The translations under genes were made by a program, and so were the position numbers. A stretch of 39,874 nucleotides of DNA. Source: Deltaproteobacteria bacterium. GTDB taxonomy: Bacteria; Desulfobacterota; GWC2-55-46; DRQE01. Every line of letters begins with the position of its first letter. Position 1 is the stretch's first letter. The notes under the pieces were generated by a model that saw nothing but the letters and a program-made list of their open reading frames with translations, did no database searches and was not told where the DNA came from. Below, in pieces: positions 15,973 through 24,220 of this stretch. The stretch spans positions 1 to 39,874 of the forward strand of contig WGEY01000109.1 in assembly GCA_015492495.1 (NCBI GenBank), read 5' to 3'.

Positions 15973-17805
15973 CTACTTCAGCGCCAGGTTACCCGCCGTG
16001 CTGTATCTGCTCCTGACCACATCCAGCAGGCCTCCCATATCGAGTATAAGTATCACCTTGCCGTCGCCTGTCACGCATGCCCCGGCTATACCGGCGGTGC
16101 CCTTAAGGTACTCTCCCATGGACTTCATCACTATCTCTTCCTGTCCGTGCAATCTGTCCACCAAGAGACCCAGTCGCCGGTCGCCTAACTCCACTATCAC
16201 CAGATACATCCACTCGGACTCGCTGCGCACGGATGCGCGCCCAACAAGATCATCCAGGCTTACCACCGGAAGGACGTTGTCGCGTATGTTGATGATCTTC
16301 CTTTCGTTCATGGTCTTTATCTCGTTCTTGTTGACCCTTATATTCTCCATGACCGTGGTGAGCGGTATGGCGTAGAGTTCACCTCCAGCCTCCACGGTAA
16401 GCGCGTTGATGATCGCCAGGGTAAGCGGCAGCCTGAAGGTTATACAAGTGCCACGGCCGGGTCTAGTATCAACTATGACGGAGCCGTTTATCTTGGCGAT
16501 GTTGGTCTTTACGACATCCATGCCAACTCCCCTGCCCGATATGTCGCTGACCTCACGTGCGGTTGAAAAGCCTGGCATGAATATAAGGTCGCAGGCCTCC
16601 TTGTCCGTAAGCTTGTCCGCTTCCTCCTTCGATATGAGCCCCTTGTTGACGGCGCTCTCCTTCACGCGCTCAACATCGATGCCCTTTCCGTCATCCTCCG
16701 CGGTGATGAAGATATTGCGCCCCTCCTGGTAGGCCGTAAGGGTTATGGTCCCATGCCTGGGCTTGCCCTGCTTGACCCTTTCGTCCGGCGGTTCGAGGCC
16801 GTGATCAATGGAGTTCCTTATTATGTGCACAAGGGGGTCACCTATCTCCTCTATGACGCTCTTGTCGACCTCGGTCTCTTCCCCTTTTATGACAAGCTCT
16901 ACCTCCTTCTTCTTCAGCCTCGCAAGATCCCTGACCATCCTGGGAAATCGGTTGAAGACCTTGCTTACGGGCTGCATCCTCATCTTCATTACCGCAAGCT
17001 GCAGGTCGGTGCTGACGAGGTTCAACTGGGAGATGGCCTCGTCCATCTGAACTACCATCTCGTTTTCATGATCCCACTCGTTTAGCTTCGTGCCCAGTCT
17101 CATAAGTCTGTTCCTTGCAAGCACCAACTCGCCGACGAGGTTCATAACATTGTCGAGCCTCGATATATCGACCCTTATGCTGTACTCCTTATCCCTTCCA
17201 CGCGCCGTAGCGGACTTCTTCTCCTCCTTCGCATCCTGCGCTGCAGGTGTTCCGGAAGGTGACTGCTCCCGGGGCTGAGCAATATCCTCGTCTTTATTCT
17301 CCCCTTCCTTGTCATCAACGCCCTTCTCCTCCGCGCCTTCCTCTGCCTTTACTTCATCAGTTCCTTCAGCACCCTCCTGCACATCCACGCTGTCCGCTGG
17401 TATCTCTCCCCCTTTCAGGATGAACGACAGGAGGTTCACAACAGGGGCGGTATCGACCTTCTCCTCGCACTTTTTTTCCTCTATTATCTTGAGAAGGACC
17501 TTTATGAGGTCCACCGCCTGGAGGATCGCGTCCATGATCTGGGGCGTAAGCTTCATCTCGCCTTTTCTAAGGCGGTTCAACACATCCTCGGTGACATGGG
17601 AGACCTCGACCGTCTGCTCGAAACCGAGGAATCCCGCCGCCCCCTTTATCGTATGGATGCTTCTGAAGACCTCGTTCAAAAGATCCACGTCACCTGGCGA
17701 CTTCTCAAGCTCCAGGAACTTCTGCTCCAGCGAGTCGAGCGACTCCGAAGACTCCACGATGAAGTCCTGTATTATATCGTCCATTCCTTCCATATCCATT
17801 GCCAT
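15973..17805 (-). CDS. cheA: CheA, chemotaxis histidine kinase
   Basis: A 610-residue kinase. The P1 phosphotransfer domain has phospho-acceptor His51 (FRSIHTIKGAAGFLG). Residues about 130-205 are an acidic low-complexity linker in place of a clear P2 domain. P3 dimerisation follows (SIRVDISRLDNVMNLVGELV), then P4 ATP binding with HIIRNSIDHGLE, ITAEDDGKGID and ISGRGVGMDVV, then a CheW-like P5 (LPLTLAIINALTVEAGGELY onward). It phosphorylates CheY and CheB in response to receptors. The absence of an obvious CheY-docking P2 is an unusual but known variant. ATG at 17805 has AAGGAG upstream. It lies between cheZ and cheB. Confidence 0.98.
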   Translation of the reverse strand: MAMDMEGMDDIIQDFIVESSESLDSLEQKFLELEKSPGDVDLLNEVFRSIHTIKGAAGFLGFEQTVEVSHVTEDVLNRLRKGEMKLTPQIMDAILQAVDLIKVLLKIIEEKKCEEKVDTAPVVNLLSFILKGGEIPADSVDVQEGAEGTDEVKAEEGAEEKGVDDKEGENKDEDIAQPREQSPSGTPAAQDAKEEKKSATARGRDKEYSIRVDISRLDNVMNLVGELVLARNRLMRLGTKLNEWDHENEMVVQMDEAISQLNLVSTDLQLAVMKMRMQPVSKVFNRFPRMVRDLARLKKKEVELVIKGEETEVDKSVIEEIGDPLVHIIRNSIDHGLEPPDERVKQGKPRHGTITLTAYQEGRNIFITAEDDGKGIDVERVKESAVNKGLISKEEADKLTDKEACDLIFMPGFSTAREVSDISGRGVGMDVVKTNIAKINGSVIVDTRPGRGTCITFRLPLTLAIINALTVEAGGELYAIPLTTVMENIRVNKNEIKTMNERKIINIRDNVLPVVSLDDLVGRASVRSESEWMYLVIVELGDRRLGLLVDRLHGQEEIVMKSMGEYLKGTAGIAGACVTGDGKVILILDMGGLLDVVRSRYSTAGNLALK

Positions 17806-17861
17806 CCCAAACGCTCCTTAACGTTTTACGAAGTTTTGTATGTCCGGAGCTTATCCGACTA

Positions 17862-18458
17862 TCACTGCATCTCCTTCAGTATCTTGTCGACAACGTCCTG
17901 CTTGAGTTCCATTGAAACCGAGACATCCTTCAGCTCATCCAGCAGTCCTTCCTTGTCCGACGGATCCTTGTTGCTCTGGAGACCGAAGTGCACGGCCAGC
18001 TCGAGTATCTTCGACTGTACGTCCGAGAAGGCACTCATCACCTTTCTGAGCTTCTGGCCGGAAAGGTCGTGAAAGGAGAGGTTCGTCAGGATATCCATCA
18101 TGTCGGCCTTCATCCTGACGATAACACCCTCGAGCACCTGGATAATGCCGAGCCCTTCGCTGGCGTTCTTCTCCTCGAGGTCCTCGGCCCAGCTCTTCAG
18201 TATGCCCAGAAGGTTCAGCGATCTCTCCTGTTCCCTCATAACCCTCTCTAGGATGGACATTATCGTGTTGGCCGCCTTCTCGAGGTCGCCGGTAACGCAC
18301 CTTATATGGTCGGTAGCCTCTGGAAGCTTTTCATTACCGGCCTTCACCGTGGACTCGATACCGTCCAGACCCTTCTTCGTTTTTTCAACGAAGTTGGCAA
18401 GCTCCGAGAGCTCGCCCTTGATGTCATTCAAGACCGCATCCCACTTTTCTTCGCTCAT
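17862..18458 (-). CDS. cheZ: CheZ, CheY-P phosphatase
   Basis: A 198-residue helical protein. The catalytic signature of CheZ, D-L-S/T-G-Q, is present as SFHDLSGQKLRKVM, with Asp131 and Gln135 matching the catalytic Asp143 and Gln147 of enteric CheZ. The extreme C-terminus KQDVVDKILKEMQ resembles the CheY-binding C-terminal helix of CheZ. The long helices on each side fit the hairpin fold. It dephosphorylates CheY-P to end the tumble or reversal signal. It sits between cheY and cheA. CheZ is less common outside the beta and gamma proteobacteria, so annotation pipelines may label it only as a chemotaxis or coiled-coil protein. Confidence 0.9.
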   Translation of the reverse strand: MSEEKWDAVLNDIKGELSELANFVEKTKKGLDGIESTVKAGNEKLPEATDHIRCVTGDLEKAANTIMSILERVMREQERSLNLLGILKSWAEDLEEKNASEGLGIIQVLEGVIVRMKADMMDILTNLSFHDLSGQKLRKVMSAFSDVQSKILELAVHFGLQSNKDPSDKEGLLDELKDVSVSMELKQDVVDKILKEMQ

Positions 18459-18516
18459 CGGAAATCTCCTTTTTCATTTTTGTCGAGCATAAGGACATCC
18501 ACGCTCTACCCAATGG

Positions 18517-18539
18517 GGTGCGGCCTCAAGCACCGCACC
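18517..18539 (-). other. Hairpin between cheY and cheZ
   Basis: A 7-base-pair GC-rich stem (GGTGCGG/CCGCACC) with a 9-base loop lies 15 bases after the cheY stop codon. There is no U-run on the minus strand. In an operon such stems often mark RNA processing or partial attenuation and could set the CheY:CheZ ratio. Role is inference. Confidence 0.5.
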
Positions 18540-18553
18540 ACCCCGTTACCGTC

Positions 18554-18931
18554 CTACTGCTTGAAAATGAGGTCTATCTTTTCCTTGAGACTCGCTGCAG
18601 TAAAGGGTTTCACGATATAATTGCTCACCCCGGCCTGAACGGCCTCTATCACATTCTCCTTCTTTGCCTCGGCCGTGACCATGAGCACCGGTATACTCTT
18701 CAACTCCTCGTCGGCCCTGATCGCCCTCAGAAGATCTATGCCTGACATGCGCGGCATGTTCCAGTCGGTTATGACGAAGTTGAAGCCCCCGCCCCTGAGC
18801 TTCTCAAGGGCCATTGCTCCATCCTCGGCCTCTTCCACATTGGTATAATCGAGCTCCTTCAAAAGGTTTCTTATGATCCTTCTCATGGTCGGGAAGTCAT
18901 CGACCACCAGGATCTTCATATCGTTATCCAT
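18554..18931 (-). CDS. cheY: CheY, single-domain response regulator (motor-binding type)
   Basis: A receiver-only protein of about 125 residues, very close to classical CheY. The segment [20 protein letters not shown], the phospho-acceptor Asp in [17 protein letters not shown] (near residue 56), the Thr in [13 protein letters not shown] and the Tyr-Ile-Val-Lys-Pro of SNYIVKPF are all present. CheY-P binds FliM at the motor; the fliM gene in this window has the matching N-terminal peptide. GTG 18934 and ATG 18931 are both possible behind GGAGGAG; I use the ATG. It sits between the other cheY and cheZ. Of the two CheY proteins, this is the more likely motor regulator. Confidence 0.96.
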   Translation of the reverse strand: MDNDMKILVVDDFPTMRRIIRNLLKELDYTNVEEAEDGAMALEKLRGGGFNFVITDWNMPRMSGIDLLRAIRADEELKSIPVLMVTAEAKKENVIEAVQAGVSNYIVKPFTAASLKEKIDLIFKQ

Positions 18932-18980
18932 CACTCATCTCCTCCGTTGACTTGATGTAGGGTGATATCTAATCCACCGG

Positions 18981-19358
18981 CTAATCGGATGGCGGCTCTA
19001 AAAACTTGGCTATCTCGCTCACGAGCCTCTGAGGAGAAACGGGCTTCACCAGATAGCTTGTCACTCCCGACTCTCTGGCAACCCTCATGTCCTCCTCTCC
19101 CGACTCGGTGGTAATCATTATTACCGGAAGATCCTTGTAGGTCTCGTTGTAGCGTATGTTTCTCGAAAGTTCCAGCCCGTCCATCTGAGGCATGTTGAGA
19201 TCCGTGACCACGAGCCCGATGTCATGAGTGGCCAGTTTTTCGAGCGCCTCTATGCCGTTGCATGCGCCTACGGTGGAATAGCCCCTCTCCCGTACCATGT
19301 AGCTCAGGAGCTTTCTTGTGGTGTTGCAGTCATCGACTATCAGTATATGTTTCTTCAT
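18981..19358 (-). CDS. Second CheY-like single-domain response regulator
   Basis: A 125-residue receiver with Asp9/Asp10, phospho-acceptor Asp53 (LVVTDLNMPQMDGLEL), switch Thr in VIMITTESGEED and Lys in SYLVKPVSP. It is clearly a functional receiver but diverges from classical CheY: the start is ILIVDDCNTTRKLLSYMVRE. It may act as a phosphate sink, an adaptation regulator, or a partner of the HEAT-repeat or HDOD proteins. It is 9 bases after cheR and 46 bases before the classical cheY. Exact role is unknown. Confidence 0.92.
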   Translation of the reverse strand: MKKHILIVDDCNTTRKLLSYMVRERGYSTVGACNGIEALEKLATHDIGLVVTDLNMPQMDGLELSRNIRYNETYKDLPVIMITTESGEEDMRVARESGVTSYLVKPVSPQRLVSEIAKFLEPPSD

Positions 19359-19367
19359 GGCTTAACC

Positions 19368-20225
19368 CTATACCTTCTGATAGACCACGGAATTTTTTAT
19401 ACTCACAGGCCTGAACAGCCGTGTAATGTTATGAAGCGACTCGGAGAATCCGACAAAAAGATACCCTCCTTTGACCAGGCTGTCATAGATATGATTTATG
19501 ACCCTTTTTTTGGTGTCATCGTTGAAGTAGATAAGAACATTTCTGCAAAAGACTATGTCCCTTCTCCTGACCATCCTTGTCTCGCTTGAATCAATGAGGT
19601 TGATCCTCTTGAACTTCACGAGCGAGTTGACGGTACCCTTCACGATGTAGGAGTGGCCGTTCTTGACGAAGTACTTGTTCAGGATCCTCTCCGGCGTGTT
19701 ACGTACGGAGTAGTTTTCATACCTGCCCTTCATGGCGGCATCCAGAACCGTGTTGCTTATGTCGCTGCCTATTATGTCTATCGTCCAACCCTTGTTCAGT
19801 AACCCCTCTTCCAGTAATATCATTGCGAGCGTCAATGGTTCCTCGCCTGTGGAGCAGGCCGCGCTCCACAACCTCAAGGTCTTGTCATTCATACGGGACT
19901 TTTCTTCGATCACCTTCGGCAGCACCCCTTTTCTGAAGACATCGAGTTGCACAGGGTCACGAAAAAAACTCGTCTCGTTTGTCACCACCACATTGAAGAG
20001 GTTTTTGTATTCAAGCTCCCTGGCGCTGTCGTAAGTGAGAAAATATAGATAGTCCTCGAAGGACTTGAGGTTTCTCTGTTCCAGCCTCCTCAAAAGCCTC
20101 TTCTCAAGAAGATACCTCTTGTTGTCCGCAAAATATATCCCGCACCTCTCGGCCACTATGTCCCTGAGCTTACGAAAGGTCTCCACCGAAAGGGCAGGCT
20201 TGTTATCTACCCTGAATGTAACCAT
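19368..20225 (-). CDS. cheR: CheR, receptor glutamate methyltransferase
   Basis: A 285-residue SAM-dependent methyltransferase. The N-terminal helical domain includes RCGIYFADNKRYLLEKRLLR. The SAM-binding domain has LRLWSAACSTGEEPLTLAMI, the acidic strand end WTIDIIGSDIS, and DIVFCRNVLIYF. It methylates receptor glutamates, opposing CheB. The usual GEEPYS/T is GEEPLT here, a conservative change next to the SAM site. The ATG at 20225 overlaps the end of the HEAT-repeat gene by 19 bases with GGAG upstream. This indicates tight co-translation with the upstream gene. Confidence 0.97.
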   Translation of the reverse strand: MVTFRVDNKPALSVETFRKLRDIVAERCGIYFADNKRYLLEKRLLRRLEQRNLKSFEDYLYFLTYDSARELEYKNLFNVVVTNETSFFRDPVQLDVFRKGVLPKVIEEKSRMNDKTLRLWSAACSTGEEPLTLAMILLEEGLLNKGWTIDIIGSDISNTVLDAAMKGRYENYSVRNTPERILNKYFVKNGHSYIVKGTVNSLVKFKRINLIDSSETRMVRRRDIVFCRNVLIYFNDDTKKRVINHIYDSLVKGGYLFVGFSESLHNITRLFRPVSIKNSVVYQKV

Positions 20226-22150
20226 CTTATCGACTCCGCCGCCTCTCTGGCCGCTTCACTCACATTCGGATCCGGATGATCAAAGAGCTCTTCAAGCGCC
20301 GGCAGTCCTTTCTGCGTACCCATGTTTTCAAGAGCCCTTGCGGCAGCCGCCCTTACGGGAGGTTCGTCGCTGGAGAGCAACCCTATAATCAGATCCTCGA
20401 AGCCGTCAACCCTCACCTCGCCGAGCAGTTGAACGGCCATGTACCTTACCCACATGTTCTCGTCATTCAACGCCCCCTTCAACGCCTCCGCAAGCTTATC
20501 GACCGGCCATGCCCCGTCTGACTCGGCGATCGCCTTCAAGACAGCCTGCCTTACCCCTTCATCTCCGTCTTTCAGCCCGTCGATGGCACACTCAAAGGCC
20601 TCTGGCAGGTTCAAGCGTACCATGGCCCTGTAGATGGCCTTCCGCACCCTCGGGCTCTCGTCTCCAAGGGCGGCCCTGAGATGTTCGAGGGCACAGGCGG
20701 CACCTACGGCACCAAGGCCACGGGCGGCCATCGACCTCAACGCCTCGCTCGGGCTGGAAAAGAGCTCTACAAACCCCTTCACCACCTCCTCGGACGGCAT
20801 GCCGGCTAGGACGTCTGTTATATCCTCCATGACGTCCTCGTACGGTTCGGCCCTCAACACGTCAAAGAGAGCTGGCACGGCCTCCGTACCGACGAGTTCG
20901 GCTATGGCCCTTACCGCGGCCCTCCTCACGTGCCCTTCATCCCATCTCACGAGAGACCAGAGGATCTCGACAGATTCATCGGAGTTTATCTGTTCGAGTG
21001 CTTCAACGATCTCCAGAAGCTCATCCTTTCCCACCAGGTCGAGCAGGTCGGAAAGGGCAGGTATCGCCTCTTTGGCCCTCAACCTGCCGGCCACCCTTAT
21101 GCAGACCCTGAGAGGTCCGGTGCCGTTGCTCCTCAATCCGTCAAGCACTGCATCCGGCACCACGCCATCGCCTGCCATGGACACAACGGCATCGACTACG
21201 AGGGACTCTGTCTCCTCATCGAGCTCCGCCAATCCGTCTATGTACTTCAAAACCCTCTCTATACCGCGGCGGTCCTTCAGCAACGCAAGCCCCCTTAACG
21301 CCTCCTTTTCGACCTCCCTTTGTCCATCCTCAAGTGCTTCCAAAAAGAAATGGAAGAAGACATCCTTCGAGTCCCGGTCAAGATCAAAGTCCCCGCCAGG
21401 CATTGAAGCCTTCTCGAACATGTCCACAACGGCCGGAACCGGCAGGCAATGGCCCTGGGCCAACAGCTCCTTGAACTTGGAGAGGATGGTCGCGCAACTG
21501 GCCGGCGTAGAGACCTTTCCGACCGCATCTATTGCGCCTATCTTCACGATCATGCTGTCGTTGTCGAGGGCCTTCAAAAGCGGCTCGAGCGGTGCATCAT
21601 CGAGTTGCCCGAGCGCCTCTACCACCGAGAACCTAACCCACTCCTCCCCATCGTCAAGCAACGAAAGCAACACCTCACAGCTCTCCCTGCCCTGCACATT
21701 GCCCAGACAAACCGCAACGGCCGCCCTGATATTGGGGTTGATGTGCGAAACAAGCGGGATAAGATGCTCCACCACCCTCGGATCGCTCCATGAGCTTATG
21801 ATGTCAAGGGCGTGTTTTACGATATCGTCGTCAGCGTCGCGCAGAAGCGACACCACCACGTCAAAGGCATCCTCACCCAACGCCTCCAGCACCTCTACCG
21901 CAATATTTCTCATGGACGCCTCGCTCGAGGTCAAAAGAGGCACCACCGCCTCGGCGACATCCTCTCCGCCTATGGATACCAGCGCGTTCAGCGCGGCCTC
22001 CTTGACGCCGACGTCATCATCAGAAAGCAGGGTTACGAGTTCCGGGATATACTCCACCCTTCTTTCCTCGGCGATGACCGCGCAACCATCCCTTCTTTCG
22101 GAGGGATCTTCGCTTCTCAGACAGTCGCTTATGTTGATAGTTTCAGGCAT
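20207..22150 (-). CDS. HEAT-repeat protein leading the chemotaxis operon
   Basis: A 647-residue acidic protein built almost wholly of about twenty HEAT (PBS-lyase-like) helical-hairpin repeats of roughly 31 residues. Typical copies are EAALNALVSIGGEDVAEAVV near residues 50-69 and AAARALENMGTQKGLPALEE near the C-terminus. No catalytic domain, signal peptide or membrane segment is visible. Such solenoids usually form protein-binding scaffolds. It is the first gene after a FliA promoter and overlaps cheR by 19 bases, so it is made with the adaptation and signalling proteins. Likely partners are CheR, the second CheY or the receptor array; this is inference. HEAT-repeat genes beside che genes occur in some deltaproteobacteria, but I know of no assigned function. 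Confidence 0.9.
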   Translation of the reverse strand: MPETINISDCLRSEDPSERRDGCAVIAEERRVEYIPELVTLLSDDDVGVKEAALNALVSIGGEDVAEAVVPLLTSSEASMRNIAVEVLEALGEDAFDVVVSLLRDADDDIVKHALDIISSWSDPRVVEHLIPLVSHINPNIRAAVAVCLGNVQGRESCEVLLSLLDDGEEWVRFSVVEALGQLDDAPLEPLLKALDNDSMIVKIGAIDAVGKVSTPASCATILSKFKELLAQGHCLPVPAVVDMFEKASMPGGDFDLDRDSKDVFFHFFLEALEDGQREVEKEALRGLALLKDRRGIERVLKYIDGLAELDEETESLVVDAVVSMAGDGVVPDAVLDGLRSNGTGPLRVCIRVAGRLRAKEAIPALSDLLDLVGKDELLEIVEALEQINSDESVEILWSLVRWDEGHVRRAAVRAIAELVGTEAVPALFDVLRAEPYEDVMEDITDVLAGMPSEEVVKGFVELFSSPSEALRSMAARGLGAVGAACALEHLRAALGDESPRVRKAIYRAMVRLNLPEAFECAIDGLKDGDEGVRQAVLKAIAESDGAWPVDKLAEALKGALNDENMWVRYMAVQLLGEVRVDGFEDLIIGLLSSDEPPVRAAAARALENMGTQKGLPALEELFDHPDPNVSEAAREAAESIRWLHSG

Positions 22151-22165
22151 GATTACTCTCTATTT

Positions 22166-22192
22166 TTATCGGATACGCCGCCGATTTCTTTA
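22166..22192 (-). promoter_or_regulatory. Sigma-28 promoter for the HEAT-cheR-cheY-cheY-cheZ-cheA-cheB operon
   Basis: On the minus strand this reads TAAAGAAA, 11 bases, then TCCGATAA. It has TAAA and CCGATAA intact at the canonical spacing; only the first base of the -10 box differs from consensus. Predicted start is near 22159, about nine bases before the ATG at 22150, so the leader is very short. Confidence 0.85.
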
Positions 22193-22532
22193 ATCCTTTT
22201 CCCAGGGCTGCCGAAGGATCGGGTTCTTAAAATACAGCCCTACACCCGGCAAGACAGCGGAAGGCGCATGGTCGTGCATCGATGGTTGTACGCTGCGTGT
22301 GGATCAGGTGTGTCATAAAAATCTTAGACACCGTAAAGCGGTATTATTGTATGCGCTTGCCGTGCATCTTAAACTTCAGTCGCTTACTGGGGAAGGTGTA
22401 AGGCGGTACGGGGGTAGGTGACATCCAAGGTCCTTTGCACGCATGGACGGGCACCTCGATCGCAGGGGAAACGGATAGTAGTAGGAAGCGGGTAACGATA
22501 CCTTACGGCAGGGGATGCGCCTTGACGCACAT
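22193..22532. other. 340-base gap between fliA and the che operon promoter
   Basis: No gene is supported. A 6-base-pair stem (22515-22532) with one G-U pair abuts the fliA stop codon but has no U-run. Otherwise I see nothing distinctive. Confidence 0.45.
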
Positions 22533-23294
22533 TCACTTTTCCAGATACTTTCGCAGCCGTCCCTTCAGCCTGTGAATGCTCTGGCTGTGAAGCTGGCAGA
22601 CACGTGACTCGGTGATATCGAGCACCTTGCCTATTTCCTTCATGGTAAGCTCGTCATAATAGTAAAGAGATATGACGAGCTTCTCCTTTTCCGGCAACGT
22701 GTCAACGGCCTCTTTTATTATTTCCTTGAGTTCGTTCAGCCTGTGGATCGTGACCGGATCCTTGCCGTTCGGGTCCTTTATGCAGTCAAGTATATTCAGA
22801 CCCTCGCCTTCCTTGAGACCCAGGTCTTCGATATTGAGCACGCTGAACGAGCTCACCTCTCTGAGGAGTTTGAATAGGTGCTCTTCGCTTATTCCAAGGA
22901 ACTCCGCGACCTCTTCGCTCTCGGCAGGCCTTCCCATGCGTTTTTCCACGGCGTCATAGGCCTTGGCGAGCTGATTGGACTTCTCCCTCATCGAACGGCT
23001 CATCCAGTCCATGTTTCTGAGCTCGTCCATTATCGCGCCGCGTATCCTTATGGTCGCGTAAGTCTTGAACTTGACCCCCCTGGAAGGATCGAACTTGTCG
23101 ACGGCCTCGATCAGCCCAATGGTTCCTGAGCTTACGAGGTCGTTTATCTCTATGTGTGGTGGCAGATGAATTGCAAGCTGGTGCGCTATGATCTTGACAA
23201 GGGTGGCGTTCTCCGTAATCAGCTTATCCCTCTGGGCGCTGTTGTTGAAGTATTTGTTTGGTTGTGAGCCGTACATGGCAACCCCTCTGTTCAT
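22533..23294 (-). CDS. fliA: FliA, flagellar sigma factor sigma-28
   Basis: A 253-residue sigma-70-family factor of group 3. Region 2 includes SSGTIGLIEAVDKFDPSRGV and FKTYATIRIRGAIMDELRNM. Region 3 is near residues 100-150. Region 4 has LTMKEIGKVLDITESRVCQL followed by HSQSIHRLKGRLRKYL, the -35 recognition helix area. It directs RNA polymerase to the late promoters found at four places in this window, and is held inactive by FlgM (gene at 3982-4293). Starts at 23294 or 23276 are both possible; each has a modest ribosome-binding site. It is the last gene of the long sigma-54 operon, 15 bases after flhG. Confidence 0.97.
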   Translation of the reverse strand: MNRGVAMYGSQPNKYFNNSAQRDKLITENATLVKIIAHQLAIHLPPHIEINDLVSSGTIGLIEAVDKFDPSRGVKFKTYATIRIRGAIMDELRNMDWMSRSMREKSNQLAKAYDAVEKRMGRPAESEEVAEFLGISEEHLFKLLREVSSFSVLNIEDLGLKEGEGLNILDCIKDPNGKDPVTIHRLNELKEIIKEAVDTLPEKEKLVISLYYYDELTMKEIGKVLDITESRVCQLHSQSIHRLKGRLRKYLEK

Positions 23295-23309
23295 ATCATC
23301 CTGCCCTGC

Positions 23310-24194
23310 CTAAAACCCGCTTCCTACCATCTTTCTCCAGAAGAACTGGATCCCGCCTTTAAGTTCGTTGCATACCGAAAGCTCACTCAAACCCTTTGCG
23401 ATCTCACGGTAGCAGACACTGGCCATGGTGGAAGGAAACGCCTCGAGCACGGCCCGCTGCTGTATGACGGAGTTCTGAACGTTCTCATCGTACAGAACGC
23501 AGCCCAGGTAATCGACCGAGACGTTCAGGAACTTAGCAGCCACGAGGCTCAGCTTACGATAAACCTCCATGCCTTCCTGGCGGCTCTTGACCGAATTCAC
23601 GAGCAGCTTGAATGCCCTTTCCCCGTACTTCTTGTGCATCACCTTCATCATGGCATATGCGTCTGTTATCGAAGTGGGCTCAGGAGAGGCGACCACGACT
23701 ATCTCCTGTGCCGCCATGTTGAAGAAGAGCACGTTGTCGGATATGCCTGCGGCCGTGTCTATTATCATGATATCGATCCTTTCGGCAAGCTCTTCGAGGT
23801 GGGCGTCCAGGGCAAGGCGTTGCTCCGCAGCGAGGTCCGTTAGCTCCGTAAGCCCCGATGATGCCGGCAGTATCATGACGCCGGCCGGCCCGTTGACTAT
23901 CACCTCGTCCAGTGTCTTCTCGCCCCTCAGGAAGTGCCCTATGTTGTACTTCGGTGCAAGACCGAGGAGTATATCCAGATTGCCGAGGCCGAGATCGGCA
24001 TCCAGAAGAAGCACCCTCTTACCCATCTGTGCAAGGGCGACGGAGATGTTGGCCACGGTATTGGTCTTCCCCACACCACCTTTTCCGCTCGTGACGGCTA
24101 TGACCCTTACATTGTGGCAAGTACCATCCGGTGCAGTTCCCTCGTCCTCCTCCCCTCGTGCGGCGATCTTCCTAAGTGTGAATGCCTGATCCAT
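23310..24194 (-). CDS. flhG: FlhG (FleN/YlxH), MinD-like ATPase controlling flagellar number
   Basis: A 294-residue MinD/ParA-family ATPase. The N-terminus MDQAFTLRKIA carries the DQA-L-R motif with which FlhG stimulates FlhF GTPase. The deviant Walker A is VTSGKGGVGKTNTVANIS near residues 34-51; then VLLLDADLGLGNLDILLGL and MIIDTAAGISDNVLFF. The C-terminal part has the amphipathic region expected for membrane association. FlhG limits flagellar number and in some species also restrains the sigma-54 activator. The order flhA-flhF-flhG-fliA is conserved in polar flagellates. Confidence 0.96.
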   Translation of the reverse strand: MDQAFTLRKIAARGEEDEGTAPDGTCHNVRVIAVTSGKGGVGKTNTVANISVALAQMGKRVLLLDADLGLGNLDILLGLAPKYNIGHFLRGEKTLDEVIVNGPAGVMILPASSGLTELTDLAAEQRLALDAHLEELAERIDIMIIDTAAGISDNVLFFNMAAQEIVVVASPEPTSITDAYAMMKVMHKKYGERAFKLLVNSVKSRQEGMEVYRKLSLVAAKFLNVSVDYLGCVLYDENVQNSVIQQRAVLEAFPSTMASVCYREIAKGLSELSVCNELKGGIQFFWRKMVGSGF

Positions 24195-24220
24195 CTCTCC
24201 TCCACCGTTACAAAAGTGTG

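Noticed and set aside
20634-22193. 519-codon plus-strand open frame
   Set aside because: It lies fully antisense to the HEAT-repeat gene and is Ser/Thr/Ala-rich, as expected from reading the opposite strand of a GC-biased gene. No promoter or ribosome-binding site is evident.
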